64,000 nt of DNA. Origin: Tetrahymena thermophila SB210. Taxonomy: Eukaryota; Ciliophora; Oligohymenophorea; Hymenostomatida; Tetrahymenidae. Shown piece by piece: positions 36,844 through 49,587 of the stretch (positions are counted from its first letter, which is position 1; every line of letters begins with the position of its first letter). The notes beneath the pieces are model-generated. The model did no database searches and was not told the DNA's origin. It was given only the letters and a program-made list of their open reading frames with translations. Location: NCBI RefSeq assembly GCF_000189635.1, contig NW_002476353.1, forward strand, positions 930,001-994,000. Direction: 5' to 3'. The position numbers were made by a program, and so were the translations under genes.

Positions 36844-38627
36844 TCAGAATCTCAAAAAAATAGATATAATGTAAATTTAATAAGTTTTTTAAGATGAGTA
36901 AAGTAATATAAGTCCCTTATTGCAAATATATTTAGATTTCACGCTTTAAATAGTGTAAATTCGAAGTGAGCTATAAAATAAACATTTCATTATTATTACA
37001 TTTAAATAAAATAATTAATAAGTAATTTTAATTTTAACTTTTTTATTATAATATCAAATAAAATGATTTTGTTTAAAATTGAACAATTATCAATCCTCCA
37101 CAATTAAATATTATCTTAGTTATCATAAATTTAGGCTCTTCATTCTATCAAAATTAAATATCAAGGAAAATAAACATATGAACTAACATTTAAATAACAT
37201 GTTGAAATCTCCCTTCAAACTTCATGATTTAAATGTTTTTACATGAGTTATTAAAATATTATTAAAATTGTAAATCATTTCACATAGAAAATTAAAAGGA
37301 AGAAATTTTAAGGGTTTGTACTAAAAAATGAATGAAGACATAAACTATATAAGCTAGAAATATAAAATAAAAACAGTTAAAATGCTCAAATAGTAACACT
37401 CTATTACATATTTTAGATATTTTTAATTTTTTTAAAAATAGATTTTATTAAATTTTTTTCAATCAATTCAATATTTAGATTTATAATCTTTATTTATATA
37501 CAATTTATCCATTAGATAATATTTTCAAGATTTTCTAAATAAATTAGTTACTTAATACTATAATATGTCTAGCATATATTTATAAATTTTATATTTTACA
37601 AATAAAAACATCAAAAGTTATTCATTTTTAAAATCTTTGTTAATATAAAATAGATTTAATAACAAAAATTATGTAAAACATTAACTTGTTAAACTTTGAT
37701 GTTCTCTTTAGAAGTTATTTATAAATTAGTAATTGATATGAATTTAAAAATTTTAGATAATAGCAGTAATCTAGAAGCTTTTAGTTTTTAAAGAGTTAAT
37801 AATTAAGTTTTTTTAAACAAAATAAATGACAATAAAGTTAATCTATTTTTAAATAAATATTAAATTTAATGTAAAAGGAAATTATTATTGGCTTTAACTA
37901 AAAAGTCAAAAAAATTTTTTTAATATTTATTAATAATGATTATTTTGAAATCTAATTTGATCGAATTTATGAATCCTTTAACAATAATGATTTTAAAAAG
38001 CTCCATAAATTATTAATATTGCTAATATTTCATTAGTAAAATATTTTGTAAAATGTAAATAGGTTTAAATGTTTTAATAGATAAATTTGATTCTTTTCAA
38101 TGAATAATTTGATTAATGTAATATTGATCACATATTTTTAAAATACTTGCAGAAATTAGTAATTAAGACCATGAAAAATGGATGATTAATAAATGGCTAG
38201 CTTAATAATACAAAACGAATAAATGAATGGATTAAAGACATAAAATTTTGAATTTTTTTTAATTTATTGGTATAAAATGCTAATTAAAGCAGCTATTCTA
38301 ATACTTTCAAATAAATAAAAGTAAGTGTTATTAAAAATATCAATGTATTTATTTTATTATACAATCTAATGTAAATAGTTGCATGACTAATGACTATTAA
38401 AAAAGATTGTTAATTTGCAAAAATTAAATTCTCTGTTATTTTGGATTTTGAATAATTAAATGCTTTAATTAATTAAGTAGTTAGTAAACTTTAAAAAAAA
38501 AAAATCAAATACAAATTAGTATTTCAATCAAAAGACAAGAAATATTAAAGGAAGTTCAAAAAATTAATAAAAGAAAGCTGTGTCAATAACTATACTTAAA
38601 AGTAAATAAAATATTAATCAAAACAGC
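36844..38627. other. spacer, no confident gene
   Basis: About 1.8 kb of AT-rich DNA. A 45-codon frame (minus, from about 37000) precedes the small gene and might be an upstream exon, but no good splice was found. Nothing else recognised. Confidence 0.5.
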
Positions 38628-41600
38628 ATGAAAATACAGCAAAAGAGGGTATCTACAACTCCCTCAGTTTCAGGAAATTAGGCAATACCTTTGATTAATT
38701 CTTAATAAGGAAGTAGAGGAGAAGAAAAAAATAATTTTTAGATTGCAGTAGCACTATTAGCAGCTTAAAAGTAGAAAAAAGTAGGTAATATGCCACCATC
38801 TCATAAAAATAGCATACCAGAAAACGGAACTAATTGCTAAGAATAGAATAGCAGCTTCAACAATAATCATCTTGTGTTTTAGCAAATATAGAATAACAAT
38901 ATAAACTAATAAAACTGCAATTAAGCCACATAGAAATAAAATCAAAGCTTCAATAAAGGTCTATCTGGTTAACAACATCAGCAATTTCATTTGCCTATTG
39001 CAAATAACATAAATTAGTAGTATCAAATGAATTAGCAATAAAATTAAGGCTGGAATTTTTCCAATAGTCTCAATAAATCAAATATTTTGGATACAAGTTA
39101 TGGAAATTATATGAATTAGCCTGCTTATAGTACATCCACTCAAAATTAACAACATTAGCTCTAGCAAGGAAATTAATTCTCAGGATAAAAATATTCATTA
39201 AAAACTAGTTATATAGGATAAGGTGCATAACAATAAAGCGGTTTAAATAACTCTAATGCAAGTTGTGCTGCTACAAATATTCAGCAAACTCGTCCATCAC
39301 TAGCTTAACAGAAGCTAAACTAGCTGCTCGACCAAACAAAAGGAGGGAGATAATCTCCAAACTAGATATCTGCAACTGAACAAAGTGTTCTAACTATGAA
39401 TAGTAGCTTTAATGGCAATCAAAAAAATTATTTTAATAACAGCTTCTAAGGGCAACAATAATTTAACTAAGCTTACAACTAAATCTAAAACCCTTCATTT
39501 ACTTTACCAGCTACAAATTAAACCCTTAAAAATAGCAACGCATTTAATTCAAGTATAAATAACAACAATAATAACATTGGATAGGTTTCTCATACTTTAT
39601 AGGATGCCTCTCCTTTAAGAAAGACTAGGCAATCATTAGAATTAAGAACTCGCCCTTTACTTACTGAAGGTAATGTTGCATCTGGTTAAGGTGTAAATTA
39701 AAATAATTTACATGCAGCACCTTAATACAACAGTTTAATTAATTAGCAGGATTAGTCGATAGGAAGTAGTAATAAAAATAGCGGTTGTTATCCATAATAG
39801 TCATCTTCATCCTCTTCTAACCCTGCCCCTTAGCCTCACTATATGCTTTAAAAACCCAATCAAAAACCATATGCAGCTAGAATCTACAAATAAAACAAGA
39901 CAGCAATTCTGAATAAAAACGAAATTTTAAGTAAATTTTATTTATTAATTTAATTTATTTAATAATTTATTTTAAAGATACTTCAAAAGATCGCTCGTTT
40001 GGTCAATAAAATCAGATGCTTTAAACATCGTTGATTGAAAGTAATAGGAATAATAACAATTATCTTATCGGCAGTGGAGGTAAATAAAAGTAGAATCAAC
40101 AGTACTTGTATCTTAATTAATTTAATAACAACACCCAACCTGCACAGATTAACAGGAATATGACAATTTCTCCAGTTTCAGCTGCTAACAACTAAATAAA
40201 TAAGACAGATAATTACAATAAGACAAATCCAGCACTTTACAATAATAGCAATTCTCTTTCAGCTAACTACCATCCTCTTAATACATTTTTAAATAATAAG
40301 TAAAATAAAATTAATTAATTAATTAATTAATTTATTAAAAACTTTTTATTAAATTAGCACAACTAATAATGCCTAAAGTGGAAGTGCAGCATAGGCTTTT
40401 ATTCAGTAAGTTAAAGATAAAATAAATTAAAACAAAAAAGGGAAATCTTCGAATTCAATAGGTGGAAATGGAAGTTAAAATAACTCACAAATACTATCAA
40501 GCTAATATCAATAGACTTCATTCATTAATTAAGGAAATCTAAGCATAACTGGTGCAGAGATAAATACAAATGGCATTTAAAATTAAACGAGTTAGAGCTA
40601 AAATTAAAATTCTATAAAGTCACCACAAGCTAATTTTTTAAATACGAATAACAATATTTTCCAGTCAAATGCAGCTCCTCCTCATCCATAACCATAATAC
40701 CATCATTAAAAAAATAGTAAAAGTATGACTATTAGCAAAAACTCCTTTATAGCTAATTTTAATGTTCAAAGTCCAATAGGAAATACTACCTAGGTCAATT
40801 TAAATAGCTCTAAAGAGTCCACAGATTATTCATTTTTAAATTAAAATTTTAATGTGCTTCAAGCTTAAATCAGTCAATCTCCTAGCATTCATTCTATTTA
40901 AAAAAAACATAAAATATAAATAAACAATTTGAATTAATCAAACAGCAACAACTAACAATAAAACTCATAGAGCAACCCTTAATAATTTTTACAGTAACCT
41001 AGACCTTAGACTCAAGCTAGTTCGAGGAGAGAACAAGAGACATAAAAATCTAATGTGAGTAATCCTCAAAGAAGCAATTAATAGCCTTAAAATTAGCATG
41101 GCTCAGCTAGTTAGCTTATCGATGACTAAACAAATTTATCAAATATCACTACTAATTTTATTACTATCAATGAAAACAACAAATCATCTCCAAAGATTTA
41201 TGCAGTAATTTAAATTCTTTATTTTTAATGATAATTTAACTTTCATTTTCATCAATAATAGAAAACATACTAGGACAGTTTTAGGTTTTATGATGAGTTA
41301 TTAGAGGATTTTATTTAAAAAAATAAATTTAGCAATGAAAGAAAGCTTGACTATTTTGATAATTTTTTAATTACTTTAAATGAAATATAACGAAGAACGC
41401 AAGTAAACTAAAAGCTAAACTTTTCTTAACAATAATAATAGCTAAATTAGCAGTAAAATCTTTAAATGTAATAAAATTTGTTATAAATTTCTTCCAGTCA
41501 CAACACTGCAGCAAGTTTGTTTTAAAACAGTACTTAAAGTAGTGCAACGTATAGGTTTTTTGAAAATCTAAAGCACATTCTTGAATCTCCAATTTAGAAT

Positions 41601-43788
41601 TTACTCTAAGAATCAAGATAACAAAAATTAGAATTTGAACAAAAAAAGAGCTAAATTGTAAGAGAGCTTGATTTAGAGAGAAAAGAAAGGGCTGTGCTTG
41701 ATTTGAAGATAGACATTTTGGAAAAGGAAAAGGAAAAACTACAAGATTTAGTGACTTCTTTATCGAAATAATGTCAGCAAATAAACAACCAAAAATCCCG
41801 CAACCAATCTACAAACAGTCATACTAACTCACATAATACTAGCCATAATAATACTAGCAGTCACAACAATACGAATTTCAGCAATATGAACAATCTTGGA
41901 GGGGGATTTAACTTAAATTAATAAGAAATACAAATGCTATTATCAGAAAACGAAAAACTGAAAAATGTAGCTAAAAAACAGCGCAAGCAAATGAATGCAA
42001 ATAGACAAAAAGAAGAAAAATTAATGAAATTATTATATGCTATACGTAAATTAGGTATTAATGTAGATGAAATATATAATGATAATGTAAAAACTCCAGA
42101 ATCATTATCACCAAATGGGGAAAATTAAAATAGATTACAATAGAAAATTAATGATTTCATATCTCCTGAGCACAACTAGCTCTCATAACACTAGCCATGG
42201 GAACTTTCACAAGATCATAATATCAGCTAAAATACTGCTAAGTTAAATAAAAATTAAGGTGGTTAAAATCAAGAATTAAACCATAACCAGGGATCAAACT
42301 AAAAAGGATCACAACCTTCTTCAAAAAGATAAGGAGTTAATATTCATATCCAAAGATAAAAAAAGAATAAAAAAGATAATGAAAAACCTTTTTATGTCAA
42401 TTCTCAAAATGAAGAAGATGACGAAAATGAAAATTAAGAAATAGAGGAAGATGATGAATACGAAAATAATTTTTCTGATAGTAAAGATAATAGTCATGGA
42501 TTTGTTTATGATGAAGATTCTGATAACTATAATGATTAAGAAGATGATGTTCACAATAATAGGGAAAATTACAATAACAAAGTTTCATATAAAAATTAGT
42601 AATATAAAAAGAATGTTCCTGATTTGTAGTGGAATGATGATTGTGCATCTGAGGACTAATAAAATTTACTAGCTTCACCTAAATAAGTTAATGCAGAAAT
42701 GTAATACAAAATGAGATTCTAAAAACTTTCAACTAAATAACACACTGAAGGAGCATAAATAAATTGTAATAATAACGAATTTAAGGAATAGCAATAATAA
42801 GGAAGGTACTCTAATTCAAATAACAACAACAAATATTTAGAAGAAAATGAATGTATAAATCAATAAAATCAAAATATTCAATTCATAGTTAATAAAGATT
42901 AGTCTTAAAGTTATCACCAAAAAAATTATAAAATGCAAGAAGGCTAGATGAATTTCAATAATAACATATAAATTTCAAATCAACAGAATTCATTCTAAAT
43001 TCAGCAGTAAAATTTCTTAAAAAACAATAACTTTAATTAAGATACTCAATTTTACTAACACGAACATATATAATCTGAAAGTTGCTCTCCCTAGCAGAAT
43101 TACATGGAATATTAATAACATAATGACTAATAGAATAATTAATATTATTAACCACCTGTACATAATAATGAGTTAGATCCTTTATACTCTGAAAAATCAG
43201 GTAAATAATTTTTCTTTAAATTTACTAATTTTCTTTTATTTAAATTATTTTACTTAGCTTAAAATCTGCCATTCATTCTGCAGTTTATTTTTAAATATTA
43301 ACAACACTTTTATTCAGTTTCAATTAATATATTTCTATCATTTTAGCAATATGTACTAATCTATAATTATAGTTATTAATCAATAATAAAATTCTAAATT
43401 TATAATACTTTTCTTAAATATTTAATATAAAAAATTAGTGACTGACAGTGAAAGTGATGTACTCTCTATCCCTGTAAATGAAGTTGCTTACGCTTCTTAA
43501 TCGAACAAGATGATTAATGCTTAAATGAAAGATAAATTAAAAATTAATCTTGGATGCTTGTAAGTGAAGGATCCTGCTAATAACAACATGAATTTGAATT
43601 TGGGTAAACTAAATGGAGAAGGCCAATAAGGATAAGTAGTGCATGAAGAAATATTTGGCTATCATGACGAGTTTATGAATAAATTTGATGAATTTTCTTA
43701 GTCATGGAGAGATGCCATAAATAAAGAAAAGCAAAGATATTAAAATGATATGGCTCCTATTTCGCATATTTATGTCTCAGCCTTGTGA
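38628..43788 (+). CDS. Q/N-rich protein with central coiled coil, 1586 aa
   Basis: Exons 38628-39930, 39978-40299, 40358-41204, 41262-43200 and 43439-43788 sum to 4761 nt; stop TGA 43786-43788. Introns are 47, 58, 57 and 238 nt. Residues about 1-820 are Asn/Gln/Ser-rich and probably disordered. Around residues 825-1090 lie helical and coiled-coil segments (YDELLEDFIQKNKFSNER, FFENLKHILESPIQNLL, LDLERKERAVLDLKIDILEK, LLSENEKLKNVAKKQRKQMN) ending in a compact motif, LLYAIRKLGINVDEIY. A second Q/N- and Asp/Glu-rich stretch follows, and then a conserved-looking end: VLSIPVNEVAYAS, LKINLGCLQ, FMNKFDEFSQSWRDAINKEK, APISHIYVSAL. I do not recognise the family. A cytoskeleton-associated or scaffold role is only a guess. 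It is followed in tandem by the Rrp7 gene, 731 bp away. Confidence 0.85.
40312..40332. repeat. (TTAA)n tract in an intron
   Basis: Five to six TTAA units within intron 40300-40357 of the 1586-residue gene. Confidence 0.8.
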
Positions 43789-44519
43789 GTTAAAGATTAT
43801 TGAAAAAACAATATATTTCAAGTAATTTCAAAATATTATTTAACAAAATAAATAAAAAATAATTAATTTAAAAACATTTAAACTTACAAAAAAGATTTAA
43901 AATGAAAAATTGAAAATAAAAAAATAAATGAATATCTATTTATTTATTTATCCATCTATCTATCTCTCTACTAACTACTATAATATTCAAATTTTTATTA
44001 TAAAAAATACATTATAACTATTTAAAAGTATGATTTAATTCATCATATTAAAGTTTTGTAAATACTATGTTTATACATTTGCTTGTTTGAAATATACTAA
44101 ATATTTCTTATTATTTATCTCAATATCACATATTTATTTGCTGATTAGTCATTCAATTTTTATCTCAATTAATGAAAATATATTTTTTTGAAATGTTTCT
44201 GTTTATTTTAAATTATTATCAAGCATAAAAATTATTTAAAATTTTCTACTTTCTAAAAAATTTAAGTAATATTTCCTAAAAGTAAATATGTTTCGAAAAC
44301 TTCTACTGCATTTATTTTGATAATTTAAGTCATTTTGCAATTAATTTATTTTAACCTTATAGACAGCAGTTTTTAGATAGATCTGATAGAGCAATATTTT
44401 GTTTGGCTAATAACATTAATTTAATTAAGATATATATTAAGTATAAAAACATTAATTTAAACTTAAATATTTATAAGAAAAGTAATTAAAATTGTTTATA
44501 TTTATTTTACAAGCTTAAA
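43789..44519. other. spacer
   Basis: AT-rich DNA between two tandem plus-strand genes. It includes a short (TTTA)/(TCTA) run at about 43938-43970. No gene seen. Confidence 0.55.
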
Positions 44520-45679
44520 ATGACTGAAAACTGTAGATACGCTGAATCATCATAATTTAATTATCACTTGCTAACTATCCCTCAATCTAACGGATCTAAA
44601 TTATTTTTGTATTATAGAAGATATGCAAAGAAGAATGTGTTAGAAGCAATAAAAGACGAAAGTAAGAGTCTTTATGACATATTTGATTAGTTGAAAGCCG
44701 AAAAGAAGCAAGAGCAACCTTTAAATAGAAATTAAAAAGGAGAAAAAGAACCAGTTCCTGAGCATAGAACATTATAGATAATTAATTTTGATAGACCATT
44801 TGAAGATGAGCAAGTTAAAAAATGGTTTAAAGTTATGGGAAAACTTAGATAAGTTTATACTGGATCATATAAAAATAAGAAAGCGTAATGTTTATTATTC
44901 TTAAAAAAAAGAATGTTTTCAAAATAAAAAGAATTACTGAAATATAATTTGGCAAATAAATTAATTTAAGAAGGAAAAAGCATGTTTTATATTAAAATAG
45001 TTAAGGGATAGCAAAGAAAATTTACTTTGGTTTGGTAGTCTTTAAAAATGAATACGATATGACTTAATGCTTTGATAATGATCTTTTCTAGACTAAACTT
45101 GAAGAATATATGAAGTACTAGCGTAGATAGTAAGATTCTGAAGGCAAAGAATAATACTTAAGAAATCTTTTATCTTCATACGAAGTAATTATAAAATACA
45201 TTGTTTATTTGTATTTTTGATATTAAAATTAATTTGCACTTAAACTTTAATTCATAATTTTACTATAAAAAAGGCAAACACTATAGATGAAGAAAAACTA
45301 GAATTTTTATCAAAAATGGAACACGGAGGATTTAAAATAATAACTGATAAAGAGGGTGAATATGATCCCAAGTAAGTAGATTAAATTAATGCAGATCCTA
45401 CACTTGATCGTTATGGCAACAAGAAAAAGCAAAAAAATAAAGAATTCTAAGATTTTTACAAGTTTTAAGTGAGCAGAGCAAGCTTAGCAGGTAAAAAATC
45501 TTAAAATTATTACAAATAAAAAATTAACAAATATATTAAATCTAATAGATACTTTGGGTATGTAGAATGAAAAGGTTTTAACTGACAAAGAGCTCTTGAA
45601 AAGAAAGAAATAGATGTTGATAGAAGGATTTGAATAAGATCGTGAATTACTTAAAAAACTTAAAAAGAATGATGACTGA
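44520..45679 (+). CDS. RRP7: ribosomal RNA-processing protein 7 homologue, 298 aa
   Basis: Exons 44520-44884, 45001-45184, 45274-45490 and 45549-45679 sum to 897 nt, matching the usual Rrp7 length (about 280-300 residues). Rrp7 belongs to the UTP-C/CURI module of the small-subunit processome and is needed for early 18S pre-rRNA cleavages in the nucleolus. The N-terminal half has the RRM-like part (FDRPFEDEQVKKWFKVMGKL, then KKIYFGLVVFKNEYDMTQCF). The C-terminal half has the family hallmarks: GGFKIITDKEG, a basic GNKKKQKNKE stretch, DFYKFQVSR, and a final KRKKQMLIEGFEQDRELLKK. The first intron (44885-45000, GTAATG..AATAG) is easy to miss, because reading through it gives an open frame that then appears frameshifted. 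Other introns are 89 and 58 nt. Confidence 0.87.
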
Positions 45680-46175
45680 TTGGTTGATTGGTTAGTTGGT
45701 TGAATTTTTTGATAGGTTGATTAAATAGTTGATTTATGGAATTAATTTCAGCACTCAATATAAAAATAATCAATTATCTTTAATTATACAATTAATAATA
45801 TTAATGATGTTTTTTGCTAAAATTATATAAAATGAAATTAAGTTATTAAAAATTATTTTGAAAAAATAAAATAAAAAATATTTTGCTTACTAAAATAGAA
45901 AGGTTCCTTTTATATGCAATAATATACACATTTGCTTGCTTACTTATTTACTTACTTACATATATTATATATATGTCAGTATTTATTACAATATATATTA
46001 ATAAATTTATTAGTAATTTATTTTGCTTTAGTATTGTCTAAGAGATAATTAATAACTAACTCACCACTATCTCTTTAATTACTGCTTATTTTCATTATCA
46101 AACAAAAAATATATCTCTATTATATATACAATTAAATTAATCATTTATTTTTTGAATACAATTTTCAATCAAAGC
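45680..46175. other. convergent spacer with TTGATTGG-like repeats
   Basis: Short spacer between converging genes. Near-tandem TGATTGGT/TTGGTTGAT units lie at about 45677-45735, and TTACTTAC / TATATA runs at about 45930-45975. No gene seen. Confidence 0.55.
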
Positions 46176-47009
46176 TCAGGCTCTTTTTGATCTTTGAGGA
46201 GAAAGCATATCAATTGCTCTTGAAGATTATTTTTATGATCCAATAGTAGATTGCTAAATGGATGCAGATTATACTCTATTGGTTTATTTATACTATTGGT
46301 AAGAAATAGGGTATTAATTTGGAAACTTGGTGGATTCTCTAGAGCTAGTTAAATAACTATCTTGAATACTTTTCTTACTCTGCTTTTATTCAATTTTAAA
46401 TAAATTTAATTGTTGCTTCTGATCTTTTTTTTCCTTTTTTGTTGCTGATATCGCTAAGTAGCTTCCTTAATTAGGATTTTATATAATACTGTCATTTTTT
46501 TTAATTTTAGAGTACTCTAACTAATTAACTGATTTTTAAGGAGTTGGATATTCAGTGTGGTGATACTTAGTATAATCGCTTCTATACCTTTCTATCCATA
46601 AAAGTTTTTCTTTTTCACTCATAATGTTAGTAGAATATTATTTTCTGTAGGCATCAAATATCTAACTTTATTTGTTTTCTACCTTTATCCTTTTTTAACC
46701 ACGTAGGTTAAACATATCTTTTTCATCCACTAAAGCAATAGTCCCATAGCCAAGTTCAAAGTGATCTTTTTTGTGAGGAGGAATTTTGATACCCTTGCCT
46801 TCTAATACCATATCACTGCGCTTTATAAAATCCTCCCAACTTCCCTTTGTGTATGCTTAAATCTTAATAGGACTATGAGGACGAGGATTACCGTGAACAA
46901 ACCCATCTTAAGAAGTTTTTTTAATAAGATTCTTCCAACCCTCTTTATGGTCTGAATGAGTATGCTATAAGTCTATAATTAGCTGCTATCTAGGTGAACA
47001 AACTTCCAT
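46176..47009 (-). CDS. hypothetical basic protein, 277 aa, intronless
   Basis: One open frame from ATG 47009 to TGA 46178-46176, 278 codons with stop. It begins MEVCSPRQQLIIDLQHTHSD. The first ~170 residues are compact and rich in His, Lys, Trp and Tyr: KEGWKNLIKKTSQDGFVHGN, YTKGSWEDFIKRSDMVLEGK, IPPHKKDHFELGYGTIALVD, WIERYRSDYTKYHHTEYP. The last ~100 are Lys/Gln/Ser-rich and probably disordered. No membrane segment or catalytic motif is seen. Small basic proteins of this kind with scattered Tyr/Pro/His motifs are often ciliary microtubule-associated, but that is a guess from composition only. Convergent with RRP7; same strand as the acyltransferase upstream. Confidence 0.78.
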
Positions 47010-47557
47010 TTTTGAAACTCAAAATGCTTTTAATATCCTTAAATGCTATTTAAATTAATTTTTATTTATTTATTAAGTATATATCAATCAATCCAAATAT
47101 TTTTTTTAAATAAAAGTGAATAAATTTAATAAAAATAATGTTTTTATAAAATTTTCCAGTTATTTCTGATTGATTTAATAGCCTTTATTAATCTCATATG
47201 TTTAATCATTTGTAATTTAAAATTACAGTCAAATGATAAAGACATTTATTTATTCTAAATTTAAATAACTAGGAAAACATAAAAATATTTTCATTGAATT
47301 TATTATTAAAAAATCTTTTTTAAAACTAAATATGAAAATGTTAAAAAATTAAAAATTTATTTAATAGCCATTTTATTAAGGTTATATTTTTTCAAAGATT
47401 TTTCAAATGAATAATATTCCCTACATAAATAAATAAATAATTGCAAGTAAATAGAAAGGTTAATCAATTTTAAACAATGGAAATAAATGAAAATGATTAA
47501 TTTTATTATTTGATCAAATAAATAAATTTATTTATAAAACAGAATAATAAATTTATT
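47010..47557. other. spacer
   Basis: About 550 bp of AT-rich DNA between two tandem minus-strand genes; nothing recognised. Confidence 0.6.
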
Positions 47558-48652
47558 TCATTTATCTTTTTTGTAGTGGGTCTAATGAACTTATTCAAAT
47601 ACTTCGCCAAATCTCTTTTATATGTGCTCGTAAAAGCTATCAAAAGTTTGATAATCAGTAGATTTAATAGGCTTATCAATGAAATATGACATTTCAGATC
47701 TAATTGAATTTAAAATTACTAAAAATAAGTTAAGATTTGAAATATTTTACCCTCTATTAACTTTAATATTCTTTTCGTGAATTAAATTTTCATTACCCAC
47801 ACAAATAGCTATTTATACTGGAAGCTTTCTCTCATAAGCATACTTTTATATTAATTGGTTTTAAAAAATATTTAATGAAATATGTATTTACAATTATCAT
47901 TCCTTTTTTCAAAGGTCCTGGCTTAGTGGAATCAAACATACGGTGACCTTCAGGGTATACAAGCAAATTGTTTCTTTTAGAAACAGCCCATTTATCATCA
48001 CACCACTTATAGAATCTAATTTTAGTTTTTCATAGAAAAATTAAAAATTATTAAATTCTAATAATAACAAATAAAATCTTATTTGCAGATTATTTTTTAA
48101 AATATTTATATTTATTTTGCTTGATTAACAACTTTAACTTTAATATTTTACTTTTTAAAATCTTTTCTTGGAGCATCTCTGTTGAAATACCAAAGAGTTT
48201 TCATGAATGGTGATGCAAGTAAGGAAATTGGGAATGCAACAGCGACCAAATATCTAAATTAAATTATAAAATAAATTGCTAAAAATGAATTTAAAACAAT
48301 TAGTAATTTTTAAAATATTTCACAATTAATAAAAATTTATTTGTAAATACCTTGCTAAAAAGTTAGCTGTGTAATCCATCATTTTGTCATGTATAAAGAA
48401 GTCACTCCAAGATCTATGATTGACTAAAATAAGAGCTTTTTCATTACGGACAGGTTCTTGTGAACCTTCTATTTTTTTTAATTTCGCATTTAAAAAAAAG
48501 CAAGTCATTGCAGCCCAACTCCACTAAACATTGAAGCCATTCAATGTTACTATTCCATAAAGAACACTAAGAGAACTAAGAATATAGTAAACAACAACCA
48601 TATTCAAAAAAAAATGCACAGCATTGTAAATTCTAATCAAAATCTTCATCAT
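47558..48652 (-). CDS. 1-acyl-glycerol-3-phosphate acyltransferase-like protein, 253 aa
   Basis: Minus-strand exons 48652-48351, 48253-48152, 48015-47892, 47842-47751 and 47699-47558 sum to 762 nt. The PlsC/AGPAT family moves an acyl chain from acyl-CoA to a lysophospholipid, usually at the ER. The N-terminus has a hydrophobic membrane segment (FFLNMVVVYYILSSLSVLYG, residues ~14-33). Motif I is NHRSWSD (residues 78-84, the NHxxxxD catalytic pair). The acceptor-binding motif III is YPEGHRM (about 155-161), where most relatives have PEGTR. A later GPLKKGMI.. YERKLPVQIAICVGNE stretch fits motif IV. The length is somewhat short for AGPAT1-5, so the lysophosphatidate/lysocardiolipin subclass cannot be decided. 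Introns are 51-140 nt. A second ATG directly follows the first; I chose the upstream one. Confidence 0.87.
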
Positions 48653-49587
48653 TATTCTTTCTTAGTTTTTTAATAATTAATTTTTTTTCCTTTGCTAACT
48701 ATTTTGATAAAGAGTATATCAATAAATTAATTAATTATTAAATTATTTATTGATTGATTGACCTATTCATATCAAGATTGTGAAATCTTTTATATTTCTA
48801 ACTTTTTCAGAAAAATATAGCAATTATTAGGGAAATCATACGTCATCCTAAATTACATCTATAAATAATTTGTAAGGAAGGAAATAAAGTATTTAATTCT
48901 ACTTAGAATATGCTTTTTTTAAATTTTTTCAATTTTAAATTATTTACATAATTTAAATGTATGTTGATGATATGCCATTTATAAAATAAAAATTTATAAA
49001 ATGAAGAAACATCAAATATTTTAGTTTAATGTGCAAAATAAAATGATTAAATATTAATAATAAAAATACTTATTTTACTAAAATTTCAGTTTTTTATTAT
49101 TTTATTTAATTTAATTTATAAAGAAAGAAAGAATAATGGGTAAAAAAAGATTTGATATTTCTAATTTATTCTGAAATAATTCAATTTAATTTCTTATAAA
49201 ATAGAGATAAAAACTAAAAAATCATAATAATACTAAGTACTTTTAGATAAGAAAATAAATGTTTATTTCAAAAATTATCCTCTTAATTAAAGAATCATCC
49301 TCTATTATGAATAAATAACAATTCATATCAATATTTTTAAAATAAAATAATTAAACCTATGATTTAAAATATCAAGTTATTAATAAATAAAACTAATTTT
49401 AAAAGTAAGTTATTTGTTTATTTAAAAAACTGATATTGAATATAGATACATTTTATATATAAATATATAAATAACTAAAGATATAAATAAATGAAATACA
49501 CATATTTTTTAAGATAATTAATTTTCATTACTAAATAAATAGATAAATTAGATCTTTCTTTTTTCATCACTCACAACAAACTCATAA
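48653..49587. other. spacer
   Basis: About 0.9 kb of AT-rich DNA upstream of the acyltransferase and downstream of the EF-hand gene. Minus-strand text at about 49500-49580 is weakly protein-like (EFVVSDEKRKIQFI) and might be a last exon of the EF-hand gene. Otherwise nothing is seen. Confidence 0.5.

Noticed and set aside
42321-42678. Overlapping minus-strand ORFs (77 and 93 codons) and a plus-strand 73-codon ORF
   Set aside because: They are other-frame shadows of the Q/N- and Asp/Glu-rich exon of the 1586-residue gene.
45000-45065. Apparent one-base frameshift in RRP7
   Set aside because: A 116-nt intron (44885-45000) with good GT..AG ends and matching phase removes it and gives a family-length protein.
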